Below are positions 37,101-49,100 of a stretch of 64,000 nucleotides of DNA, piece after piece. The DNA lies in NCBI GenBank assembly GCA_022749755.1, contig CM040442.1:5616457-5680456 (forward strand), written 5' to 3'. Both the position numbers and the translations under genes were made by a program. Source of the stretch: Azadirachta indica. Taxonomy: Eukaryota; Streptophyta; Magnoliopsida; Sapindales; Meliaceae. Position 1 is the first letter of the stretch. The number at the start of each line of letters is the position of its first letter. The notes under the pieces are model-generated. The model worked only from the letters and a program-made list of their open reading frames with translations, made no database searches and was not told where the DNA came from.

Positions 37101-40100
37101 ATAACTGCCTGAGGCTTCTCAAATGCTGCACGTATATTCGTACAAAATAAGAATATAATCTCTATGTTTTGTCAGAAATGAAAGTGAAGAAGTTAAAGAT
37201 ACCCACGGCCGAGAAAAGTGAGAACAAGAGTGAAACCAAAGTTGAACAGTAGTATAAAACCAACTGTAGCCCCCAATCCCAGCCAGTACCAATATGCATG
37301 GGGAAAGAACCCACGAAACTTCATAACTCGGACTCCAAGTGGTTCGGTTGAGTTCGCAAGAATCTTTCATACGCAAAAATTCAAACCATCAGCATTTTAT
37401 TAAACCGATATAAACAAATATGCACAAGGTAATTAGTCTGCGGTTCGGTGGTCACTTGGGGCATTACCTTATTCCAGCTGTTCCCAAGAAATTCATTAGC
37501 AACTATTGCATTCTGTGCATACATCATAGGTGAAATCCAGTATCCCCATATCCACCATTTTTTGATGTCATCTGTGTTATTGGAGAGAATGTATTGAAGT
37601 TAAATTTCTATAAACAAGCTAATTACTCTATTTAACAGACAAGAAGAAAAAGTAAATTTTTATACTTCGTTGAAGGACGAATCCACCCAGAGCAAAAAGC
37701 AGGAGCAACGCAAATGAACCAAATGTGCTAGCAACAATCATGTTCCTTCCTGTTGCTGCAATAAATCGGAACAATGCAGAAGCCATCTGGTTAACAAACA
37801 AAAACAGCAAGTACTGCTTCAACAACCTGCCGCAAGTAGGTCACCTTGTAAGATATTTGGATTAATAGATCAAACGTTCCTAGCAAATTTTCCATTTTCT
37901 CTCTTCTTACCTTCCAGCATTGGGATCAAACCCAATCACGTAATAGGTTATGAATACCCAACCAGCAACTTCTACGAATGAGACGGGGATCTTGAGAATC
38001 CATGTGGGAAGAGAGTACGCCCAAGGAGGAAAGAATAGGAGTTCTCTTTGCTTGTAAAATACAGGAAGCTTTGTTATGGTCATAGACATCTCTGCCATTC
38101 CATTGAACATGATCATCATAACACCAAAGAACAAGGCACCCGCAAAAATCACTCCATCATTTATTGAATCTCGGTGCATCTTTGTACGAAAATAGAGTGT
38201 CACAGCAATCATTGCCATTATTGTAAGCTAGGAGCAGAAGGAAAACAATCTGTAAGTAGATTACAACTTAAATAAAAGACTGAAAAAAATTTAAAATGTG
38301 GCTGATACCAACTTGAATGAGTTTAAATATGTAGACAAAAGAGTTCCTCTTCATCAACAAAAACTCTCTTGAGATGGAAGCTTTCAACAACTCCTTCTTG
38401 TTAACACCATACTTTTTGGTAGTCAAAGCAGCCGGGTGGCTTTTCTTCTTATCAAACGGAATTGCAAGCTCGTCAGCAACCTTCCGTCCCACATGGAACG
38501 ATCGGAACGCATCAGCGAATTCCTGGACTGTTACAAACCTGTAAGGCTGCTCTCTACGCGCCCAATACTGCTCCTGATCTTTCTTCGACGTCACCTGCAA
38601 TGTTTTGCGAATCACAACATAGAATATAAGAATTTACGTATGAGACCCCTCTTACTGTGAGTAAAACTTCTTGTACTATTTGTGAAGTGGAGAAATGCAG
38701 ATAATCTCTCGGAAGAATTCTCCTTTTTCTTATTATTAAAAGAATTAATAAAACGGAGTTTTATCAGCACTTACTTCTTGCAAGAAATCAGCCACGCCTT
38801 TTCTTTCGGGACATTTGAATCCCATTTGTTCGAAAAAGTCTAGCACTTGTTCCCGGGGACCTTGGTACACTATCTGGCCATCCGATAGAAGGATAATATC
38901 ATCAAATAGATCATAAGTCTCTGGTGCTGGCTGTAGGAGGGAGATCAATGCGGTTCCATTAAGAATGTGAACGTTTTGCCTGATAGAGTTCGCGATATTG
39001 AAAGTCGTAGAACTGTCCAAACCAGTCGATATCTCATCCATGAACAGAGCCTTTGCTGGTCCAACCAGCATTTCACCTATAATTCAATTATCAGAAATTT
39101 TTATTCGTAAATTAAAATGGATGGCAGGTTTGTATTTTTTCTTTGTAATACAAATAAATTGATGAAGTTGTGCGGTTTACCTGTTGTAACACGCTTCCTT
39201 TGTCCTCCCGATATACCCCTTAATATTTCATCACCTACCAGTGTATCAGCACAAACTTCCAGTCCTAAAACCTGTAATATTAGGAGGCAAGGTCACTAAC
39301 TAGTCACATCACGGTATCTAATGATAACTTATACGGTTACAGTGATTTATGATGAAGACACCTTTAGAACATAATCTGTGATCACGCTGGCTTCTTGGCC
39401 TTCTGCGGCTGCTGCCTGTGATATTAGAATTGACAGACATAAGAAATCCAATTGCCATGAGTATAAATCCTTAACCATAAGATAGCATCCAATTAAACAC
39501 AAAATATAGAATCAAATAAGATAAAGGAATTGCAGTACATGATTCAACATGTTTTAAAACCAAAATCCTTGTTAAATCTAATATAAATTAGACATCATCA
39601 TCAGTCAGGCATTATATATTTTCATGCTTTATATCCTTTGTATTATTTATTTTATCTTGTAATCATTTTGCTTACTCCTTTTTCTTTTGTAACACTATAT
39701 AAACAAATCGTGTGCACCATTCATGCTCAGAAATAAATAACAATTTCTTCTAATATTTAACATGGTATTAGAGATGGATACTTCAGTGATGGTGGGATCC
39801 TTGTTTCTTTACCTTCTCACGGATTTAATCCATACTTTGCATAGGATGGGTGTTAATCATTACACATCACCATTGTACCAAATTACTATCTTCCTTAAAT
39901 ATGAATTGGATACGCTCATCCCTTGAACTAGTTTTTGGGCTGAGTTTTATAAAAGTTCATTTCTAACAATTCTAACTATTTCTTAATAAAAAATTTCTTG
40001 TTTTAGAAAACCTCGTTTGATTGGAATGAAATAAGTTAAGTTAAATACTACACGTCTTCATGAACCAAATTCAGCTTCTCTCACCTTCATGAAGACATCA

Positions 40101-41500
40101 ATATCAGGATCAGGCTTAATATTTGCTGTTTTCTCTCTTCTAGCCAACTCCGATAACATTTCTGCTTTTTAAGAAAATTATTTCAAAATGTTTATGCAAC
40201 AAAAATTCATTATACTGCAATCTGAATTTAATAGTTAAAGGGGAAACCAAAAGAGGAAAAGAGAACTAACCATAACGGGTTCCGACTCCCTGGCATCTAG
40301 CGGAGAACGCTAACGTTTCCCTGACAGTCATTTCTCCTATATGAACATCATGTTGACTGATATAAGCAGCAGTTCTCTGAGGCACAAATTCATGCATCTC
40401 GTGGCCATTGTATGTAACCCGACCAGCAACCTACACAAGACAGTTCACTTCTCGCTTTAGAAATAAGCCCGAAGGGCAAACCTAAATGCTAAAACGCAAA
40501 TCCGCTCTAGGCCAGAATCAATTGAAGTTAATAATAAAAAATCACCTCTAGATTAGGATTAAGCTTTCCGGCCAAAGCCAACAACAGTGTTGTCTTTCCA
40601 GAACCTGGAGGACCTAAAAGCAATGTCATTCTGCAACAAAGAAATTAACACAATGACACATAACTACTGCCGAGATATCACTAATTTGAATAGAGAAAGT
40701 GTAGGAATTCAGTTCTCAGTTCTCACCTGCTTGGCTTTATGACTCCACTAACATCCCTCAGGATTGTCAAGTGCCTCTTTTTACTTGAAAAATTGAGCAG
40801 ACATTTCAAGAAACCCTTGAAAAACAGGAGAGAACCGCAAAATGTAAAGATAAAATTAACCCAAAAGACTAAACGAAGAACAAAAGCAAAAACTGGTTTA
40901 TGGCTGTTACCTCTACTATGCTGAAACAAAAGTTAAGGAAAGTAGGCAAAACTTTACTTCCCACTTGTGCTTCTGCTTCAACCTTTAAATGCTCAAATCT
41001 GACTTCAATTGTGGGAAGTTCGATTCCAACTCTGGGAACGAAAAAAAATCCCAAAACAGAGAAAATCAGAAGAATTTCAACAAGAACAGAGCTCCTCTGT
41101 TTGGCTGCCTAGAAAAGATACGAACTGACACATGCATGCACGACACAAGAAAATCAAATAAAAAAAAAATTTACCTATCAATGCGGTTCCTGAGCTTCAA
41201 CAAGAACTTCTCGTTATCAACCTCTGCTACTTTCACCAACCTTTCAATCAACTTCTGCCTGTCATCAAATCCCAGATTGTTTATATCAATTTCACTGGCA
41301 CCACCCTTCGAAGTTGTCAGTATTCCTTTCCTCAAACGATCAAAAGTTGGCAATTTCTCAAGTGCAGCCCATCTTAAAGCCTCTTCATCATCTTCTTCTC
41401 TTGAAGATCTTGAAAACACATCCATAGCACTGTTCCTCCATATCGAAGAACTCCCTGAACGTAAACTACTACTCCTTTTATAAATATTACCGCTCTCCAT
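34141..41500 (-). CDS. G4: full-size ABCG/PDR transporter, 1456 aa
   Basis: Exons, 5' to 3': 41500-41175, 41031-40911, 40815-40727, 40630-40546, 40430-40271, 40161-40085, 39415-39362, 39271-39181, 39076-38775, 38594-38313, 38227-37911, 37826-37666, 37571-37468, 37363-37207, 37125-37003, 36889-36726, 36637-36305, 36152-35862, 35773-35690, 35567-35434, 35337-35110, 35009-34838, 34743-34489, 34401-34141 (TAG). All exons are open and in phase. Key sites: GPPGSGKT about 185-192, [18 protein letters not shown] about 903-910, LSTEQ, IFMDE, TIHQP. The C-terminus is NFQKR where G1, G2, G3 and G6 have NFQRR. Exon 18 ends AFDQ instead of AFDE. The linker carries [10 protein letters not shown]. It is the sister of the copy at 46159-52956, with which a segment of about 720 bp is identical, but exons 19-20 resemble G3. 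Intron 6 carries a retrotransposon fragment. It appears functional; substrate unknown. Confidence 0.93.
39570..39775 (+). mobile_element. Copia-type LTR with primer-binding site, in intron 6 of G4
   Basis: A 193-bp segment (39570-39762) starts TGTTA and ends TAACA, the short inverted ends of an LTR, and has a TATATAAA box (about 39696-39703). It is followed directly by TGGTATTAGAG (from 39763), one base from the TGGTATCAGAG primer-binding site that copia elements use with initiator tRNA-Met. Intron 6 of the sister copy G5 is only 117 bp against 669 bp here. I found no second LTR or coding region, so this is a truncated element, inserted opposite to the gene's direction. Confidence 0.6.
39776..39990. 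other. Probable internal remnant of the LTR element
   Basis: Sequence after the primer-binding site with no match to the same intron of G5. The match to the other copies' introns resumes near 39990-40050. No open frame is visible, and the exact 3' boundary is uncertain. Confidence 0.35.
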
Positions 41501-42620
41501 TACAACTCAAGCTAAAAACCACCACAACCCAGAACTTCTTTTCCCTTCCTTGTTCAAGAACAAATCCAACAATGGAAATGGATTTGTGCTTTACAAAGCA
41601 CTATATCTTCCTCTTAATATTCAGTTGATATGAAAGCATTGAATATTAGTGAAAGGCAGCTGTATATATAGAGGGAAATAAGCAGCGATTGGTATGTCAA
41701 ATCGAATAGTAAGAATTTCCAAGTTGTTTCACTCATATTCGTTAAAGTTGACGGGCAGAAGTTGAAAAATTGCTGTTGAAGAGCATCATTTTGCGTCTTG
41801 TGATAGGAGTAATCTTGGTATCTTTCATATTACTTTTTTTTTAATTTATCCTCGTCGCCAAGCTTTAGAAAAAAAAAAAAAAAAGAAAGACTTAAAACTA
41901 AATTTTATATAATTTTGGGCCACTTTTATTATGCCACATTTTATCAAATATTTTAAAATGTTTTAGATAAGACAAGTGGATCAAGTTATTTCTCACGTTC
42001 ATTTAATAATATTTTTTATCTCATTTAATTGAATGGTCCCAATGAGAATTTTACTTAAGATTTTTCAATATTTTTTACAGTAATGTTAAAACAAAAACAA
42101 TTAATTTTTAAAAGTAATTAAGGTTTGAATTACTATCTTATTGATTAATTTTAGTTATACATTTAATGAGAGGAGTGTTTAAAATTAATGATGTTTCAAT
42201 AACTTCAACCAAAAATTCGACCTACTTAGTTTAAAGTGTTTGAATAAATACAATTTTAGTAATATTTATCAAACAAAAAATAACATATTCTAGAATGAAA
42301 AAAAGTTGATCTTAATTTGCATTAATAAGTGGTACTATTTCCTACTATTGAGGGCAAGAGGCTACCATAATAGACCCTGGACCTCTTAGAAATTAAAGTT
42401 TGTATTGATTTCAATTGATTTTGGAGTAACAAAAACGAAAAATGATATCACCCTTGATGTCACGCAAGTAGTTTTGGATTTGACATACTTCCACAGCTAA
42501 TTAACGTTATTGTATTCTTTAATTAAATAATATTTTATTATTAAAACATGATTTATTAAAATTTGAAATCACTTTTTAAAGATCAAGACATTAAATAACT
42601 CAATTTTTTATTCCAAGTAA
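41501..42620. other. G4 upstream region
   Basis: Homologous to the region upstream of G5 (52957-54010), including the leader, the TATA element and a block reading ATGATATCACCCTTGATGTCAC (about 42442 here, about 53890 there). Expected to hold the G4 promoter. Confidence 0.5.
41663..41670 (-). promoter_or_regulatory. Candidate TATA element of G4
   Basis: TATATATA on the minus strand, about 163 bp before the ATG, flanked by GCAGCTG and GAGGGAAA (plus-strand sense), which are conserved at the same distance upstream of G5. Confidence 0.55.
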
Positions 42621-44690
42621 ATTAGTGGAATGAAATCAATAAGAATTGTTATGATAAGGATTTTTTCTATCAATATAGTACCAAGGGAATGTTCACGTCA
42701 GATACTACAAAACAGTAGTACAGCATCAACAAGCGAGATGGTGGTATGAGAAAATGAAACCCGGAAGCGTCGACTTATTCTCCCACTCTGCATAGAGTTC
42801 GTAAATTGTTTCTGGGCAGCAAGGTAACCTAAGAAGAATCGAGACATGCTATTTGATGTAAAGCAAGAAGAGAATGAGTCGAATGAGGCTTTCATCTCGC
42901 AGTTCCATATAGTTGTCATTTAGTTGGGAGTATACACACCAAAAGCTTCTGTATAAACTACACTTATGGGATGATGGTGGCAAACTTTCGATTACTTGTC
43001 GCCAAAGACATATATCAAAGAGCCAAAAAAAAAAAAAAAAAGCCCCGAACTTCATCGAAAAGTCAAAAAACTGTTAGTTGAACATGTTAAAAAGCAAGCT
43101 TAAAAAGAAAAGCGAGAATCTCATTAAACGATGCGAGGACAAAGAAATAACTGTGGCCGTAGGCCACTTATATTAGCCTTGCACCACAGTTGCCTACGCG
43201 ATCCCCAGAGAACTTGCAACAACGACAGCCACATCATGTCCCTAAGTCCTAAAAGGCTCAACCGGTAAAGTAGAATTCCCGATTCCCCCTATTGTTTTGG
43301 CATAGTACCTCACCACACCTACCTCCCCCTCCCCTTGTTATAACGCAAATACCCCGACTCGCCTCTAACATTATCTCCATTAGCTGAAAGTGTCCATTTT
43401 CGGGGAAAATTATGTATTTTTACCTACTTGTGTGTGATTGCAAACAAAACCTGCTCATATTGTCAGAATTTGAAAGAAGAATGGGTCCCATAGCTGAAAC
43501 CTATGACGCATATTATACCCAATCTAAATTAACCAAAAAAATCTATAAAAGAAAAACATTTTATGTAAAAAACACTTTAAAGTAAGGAAGAAAGGGAATT
43601 GCCAAATAGTACCCACCGTTTATTTACATTGGAACAAAAGTCTTCTGGCATTCTTTCACTTTCATTTGCGTGACAAACATTATCAACTCTGAACCTGACT
43701 TTGAACCCTTATCGACAAAGAAGATGCAACAAAAACATTGCGACGTTGGACAGCCATTGGAAGGAAATATCGCGGTTTAGGCTTTTTTCATATTTTTTCA
43801 CCACATTTTGATAGGAAGGATATTGGTCGGAGCATCAAAAATAATTGACAAATAAGTGATCGAACGCACTTTAACTAGTTTCGGGAAACTGTTGTTTTAG
43901 TTACACTTGTTATGTATATTATTTGTTTGTTTAATGTTATTGGTTCTGAAATATGTTTTTTGGTTAGGTATTTGAAGAAGTTTAGTTTCCCGTGGCATTA
44001 TATGTTGTAGATATAGGTATTTTCTTAATTTAGTATTATAAGCATTATCATTGTTTGTCGTACAAGAACTTTTGGAGATGTAATATGATTTAATAGTATA
44101 ATGGTTGTTATTTGGATGTGGGTTAACATAGGTTTGGTTTTTTTCCCCCTTTCGATTGGATATATAATGATAGGTTTTGGGTATTGATAGTGAGTATGGT
44201 GTAAATTCCCGTCTTTGTTTTTTTTTGGAAAAGTGTGTGTGCATATATTATGGTTTTTTTTTTCTATACTTGTTGTCCAAATATGTTTGGTATAGATGTT
44301 TGGCTTTTCCTTTTTTTTTCTTCTTTTGGTTTTGATTGCATGTAGAATGTCGGAAATAATAACAAACAGAGGAAGTTTATGTGTTGTTTGTTATTTGATT
44401 GGGATTATGCAAATCAACATTGTTGTTAAATTCTATGGCATGAAAGTTGAAGAGGGGCGGCAGGTTGATATCAACTATAAACGATGTGTTAGAGATTATT
44501 GAAAATGGTGGACATAAATCGGACGACAAACAATTTGTTATCAATGCAGTTGTGCCTTAATAAAAACAATCAAAAAGCATAAAACGTCAAAAAATTCCTA
44601 AAAGGCAATGTACATGCACACGAAAGGCAAGTTCAAACAAAACTCGTAAAAGGTTAAAAACAGAGAAAAATCTGCCAGCCGAGAACATGG
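42621..44690. other. Unmatched segment of about 2 kb between G4 and G5
   Basis: This part has no counterpart in the other spacers. It separates the G4 upstream homology from the G5 downstream homology (resuming near 44690), so it looks inserted or deleted elsewhere. It is less AT-rich at 42690-43400, has an 18-base A run at 43024-43041, and turns strongly T+G-rich on the plus strand at 43880-44520. Short frames exist: minus 42698-42919, plus 44296-44502 (68 codons, containing VVKFYGMKVEEGRQVDINY). None is clearly coding. The last vaguely recalls the N-terminus of Mutator-like transposases, but I cannot support that call. Confidence 0.4.
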
Positions 44691-46158
44691 ATAACTCGTA
44701 CTGTCTTGTATCGGTTTGCAATACAATGGATAAAATGAGTGATGTATGTATTTTAATTAAATGAGTATACAAAATTTGACTATATAGTTACGTATAAAAA
44801 TAAAAATTGTCTTTCTTATTCTATACTTTTGTTTTCAAGAAATAAATATTCAAATTTTGTATCAAACAAATTTCATAATTAGGTTTGTTATGTTGAAATA
44901 TTCTATCATCCAATTAAATAAAAAACAAAGCATAAGGATCGTGGTTGTATTACAAAATTAATTTAAGGGCATGTAATTCCAAAATCAATGATATCATAGC
45001 CCATCTTCTCAATAATAAAAATCAACTTAGAGGATTACCAAAAGTGCTTTTCTCAAAAGGAGCTGTTTTTTTCTTCCCCAAATTAGGCTTGCCTTTGCTT
45101 AATGACACTTCTACTAATATATACATATATATCTCTGTGTGGGAGATATATATAATATACATTTTTCTATAAATTGTACAATTTAGCAACAATTGGATTT
45201 GGGGGCAATTGTTTTGTGAAGTAAAGTCTTAGGCTTTAAATTTGGATGGTTTCTTTTATTCTAGATCAGAGAAAAAGCGTATAAAATTTGAAGGCCTTGT
45301 TTGGGGGTTGTACTTTCTAATAATCCTTTTTTTTCTTAAAAAAGTGTAAGTATGGAAGGTATTTCTAATAATTGTTCAAAAAGAAAATGTACAGTATAAA
45401 GCGTAAATTTTTTTTTCCATTTTTCACTTCCTAAAATCAAAATTCAAAAAATGATTTCCCTTTTAACGGCTAAAATATAATTGTTTATCCAAATATTTTG
45501 ATTATTATTTTTTTTAAAATCAATTAAAAAAACAAAAAAAATATATTTATTAATTTGTCTTAATTTTGGACTGTTCAGAACAAATTTGCCTAACAACTCC
45601 AACAATTAATATGACCCAGATCACACTGTAGTAAAACAATTAATTTTCTAGAACATGTGTAATTTTCTTGAAATAATTAATATTTCAAAGGATTTTTAAC
45701 AGTGAAGGCAAAATAAGACTATTTAGAAAACTTTTATCACGTGTGTAATATCTAGGAGACTAGGACTAGGAGCTCTGGAAATCCCGCTTTATGAATCAAA
45801 TTTTAGCAGGGATAATAACATTTTTGTCCCTACATCTAAGAACAATATTAATAAAATTCAGGATTTCTCGTAGATAACAATTTAGTCCCCCCCTTCACTA
45901 AAGACTAAAATGTTACAATTTTGAAAACCTTATCCCAAATGTGTTATTTTCCAAAGTTTAGGTCAAATAAAAATGTTATTACCCCACGTTGCGAAGGCTC
46001 AAAACAATTAATGTTAAAATATAAATAATTAATATAATTTTATTAATTATTAAAATTTGAGATACAACGAATGAGTATAATTGATTAGATTACATACAAC
46101 TTATATGTAGAGCATATATTAAAAAAAAAAAAAAAAAAGGGAGAAAGGCAGAAAATTT
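44691..46158. other. 3' flank of G5
   Basis: AT-rich, homologous to the 3' flank of G4 (about 32510-34140). A run of A on the plus strand (46122-46138) yields a T-tract just after the stop codon, as behind G2, G3 and G4. No gene seen. Confidence 0.5.
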
Positions 46159-49100
46159 CTACCGCTTCTGGAAATTAAATACCTTAATTCCTAAAGCAAA
46201 AATAAATGCAAAAAGTAGTGTAAATCCAACAATAACACCAGCAACAACTCCAACAAAATCATGCTTGAATCCATAATAACGTCTCACATATTGCTCCACA
46301 GTTTCGTTTGATCCATCAAGCAAGTCTTGTATGTCTCCGAATTGTGATACAACCAGTCCATATAGAGTCCAGGATACAGGACATGCCCAGTAGTACCATC
46401 TCCACCATACGGGAATTCTCTGTTACCAAGCAATGTTAGGAAAATATTATTATTTCATGGGTGGAATGAATTTACTTGAATGAATGGTGGGCAGCGGATG
46501 CTTACCGTTCTTGGGACGAGGAAGCCGCAGAAGAGATTCCATATTCCGTAAAATGCAGATGAAACAATGGCAGAAATGTGGTGGTTTGGTGTCACAGACA
46601 CTGACATCATTCCGTAAAAGGTGAAGTATAGTAATGTGAAGAACATGAAGAATTGATACCAAAAGAACTTTTCTGCAGTCCATTCGAATCCGATCATTGC
46701 ATAGACTATAATTCCGTAAACAATGGATTGAACAAATATGTAAGGAATCTCAATCAAAACCTACAAGGGAAATAAGAAAATTGAATAAGAAAATGAAATG
46801 GACAAAGAATTTCAGATTTCAGAGTATGTAACATGCAAGGGAGAAGCCAGTTACTTGTGCAAACGCATACGGCAATGCTGAATACATTCCGGCAGCTCTT
46901 TCTCTGTAGAAGACTGTTCGTTCAACAGAAACTACTGGCTGCACAGATTGAGCATTTTGAACTCCGAGGAAGAGAACAGCAGCATACATAGAACCCATTG
47001 CATTGGTAAGATCTTGCGTCTGTTTCCTATAATTTGAAATGGCAAAAGTTAATATTGATTGAAGGGCAGATAAAGCTACAAGATGCCTGACACTGAAATG
47101 TCATTTTTCCACTTGTAATAACTTACGTCTTAGTGCCCATGCCCAGAACATGGTTCCGAAGATTAAAGCTATGAAGGTCGTAAACAGAAACCTAACGGCG
47201 GTATATGGTGGATTACGCCAGTATGACCAATGCTGTTTCCATAAGCATGCCAGAGTTTGGGTTACAAATGGTTGCGAATACTGTGTGGGGAAATAAAGAT
47301 CCTTTGAACCCGGAACGGGCTGGCTTAAATCTCTAATGAGTGCTTTGTTTCTCCTGAAACATAATACATACATTAGCAACAAATTTAAACAAGAACCAAC
47401 ACAGAAGATAGACGGATTTTAGTGTAATAATGTATCTCAGTTATTTTCCATAAGCTAACCTGTACTGTTCTGAGTTTTTGTAAATAGCAGCAAAATCAAC
47501 CCCCAAAGCTATTTCTTGGGATAAAGCAGAAACTTCCAACATCCAAGTAGCTGGATTGTACCCATCTTTAATTTTGGGAACTCCATCAATGCTCTTTGCA
47601 AGCAAAAAATAAATGCATTAGCTAGTTTTATATGTCATTTAAATATCCCCAGTTCAAAAGTAATATGATATTAAAATTCTTTATATGTGGTCTGTGAAAA
47701 TTCATCACATCACACCTCAAAATAACTGATAAGTTGGCTGGAATGGTGACCCAAGGGCCCAACATATATCTCTTGTCCTCCTCGCTTCAGTAGAAACAAC
47801 TGCAATGGCAGGATGAGCATATTACACTCTGAAATAGAAGGGAACTTAAGCAAAGCATAACTCCCTTGATCTGGTACTAAAAATTCTCACCTCATCAAAA
47901 GCTTCAAAAATGTCAATGCTAGGCTGATGGATGGTGCAGACCACTGTTCTTCCTGTGTCCACTGTGTTCCTGACTGTTCTCATAACAATGGCTGCAGCTC
48001 TGGCATCTAGCCCTGAAGTTGGCTCATCCATGAATATGATAGAGGGGTTTGCAACGAGTTCAACTGCGATGGTAAGCCTCTTGCGCTGCTCTGTGGACAA
48101 ACCATTTACTCCAGGCAAACCAACCAGTCCTTGTCTCAATGGATTCAATTCCACAAGTTCCATGACTTCCTCAAGAAACATCTGTAAATAATAGGTGAAA
48201 ATATAAATTGGCGTAGCCATTGCAAGAACATATTCAATGCTTCAAGTTACTTCTCTCTTCTAACTGACTTTCAGCTCTGACAATAGGAAAAAAAATGACC
48301 CAAAGCCCAAAACACCTTGGGATTTCAGAACTAACCTTTCTAGTTTGAGAGTCAACTTCGGAGGGTAATCGAAGCCAGGCCGAGTAGAGCAAGGACTCAT
48401 ATACAGTCACATGAGGAGAGTGGATGTCATTTTGCTCACAGTATCCCGAAATGCGAGCGAATGTTTCTTGCTTCTTCGGGTACCCAGAGATTGTGATATT
48501 CCCAGTAATATACCCCCCAGTTTTCCTACCAGCCAATACATCCATCAGAGTGGTTTTACCAGCTCCACTAACACCCATCAGAGCCGTAAGAACCCCCGGC
48601 CTGAATGCTCCGCTCACACTATTCAGAAGCACCAATTTGTCTTCGTTAACACCTTCAAGTTTCATTTCCTGCAACATTAATCCAAACCAATCATTCAATC
48701 ACGTCCGGACTTAATTGCAGTGAAATATACAGATTACTTTTTAAATTAAACAGTACCTGCGGCATGTCAACAGAGTATGTAACTTCATCAAAGGTAATGG
48801 AATGTGGTTCAAATGGAAGAACCATTCCTTTTTTCTTGTTCTGATTGGCCTCAACAGCTGCTTCTGACGTGGATAAGGAATTGGAAGGGGAGTTTCTCCT
48901 CCTAATGTCATGTCCGCTCTCTGTATGTCAATCAAGATAAGTTTGAATTGTAAATTAGAATTTATCCTCAAATCGGCACAGCACGTTATATCATATACAT
49001 TCACACATAACTGTCACAAATGAGATTAATTACCTGAGCGAGATCTGTGACTAGAGCTACTTCCACGAGTTGCTAACTGAATGGTTCCACCATTACGGTT

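Noticed and set aside
43897..44244. 115-codon minus-strand frame, rich in Asn, Lys, Thr and Tyr
   Set aside because: Composition follows the T+G-biased plus strand. No domain, no start context and no homologue in other spacers were seen; it is likely chance.
44296..44502. 68-codon plus-strand frame that vaguely recalls a Mutator-like transposase N-terminus
   Set aside because: The resemblance is a few residues only, and nothing transposase-like follows. Kept as a note under the unmatched segment.
48411..48714. Two plus-strand frames (48411-48680, 48424-48714) identical to frames at 36380-36683
   Set aside because: They are antisense to exon 17 and identical only because the G4 and G5 segments are identical.
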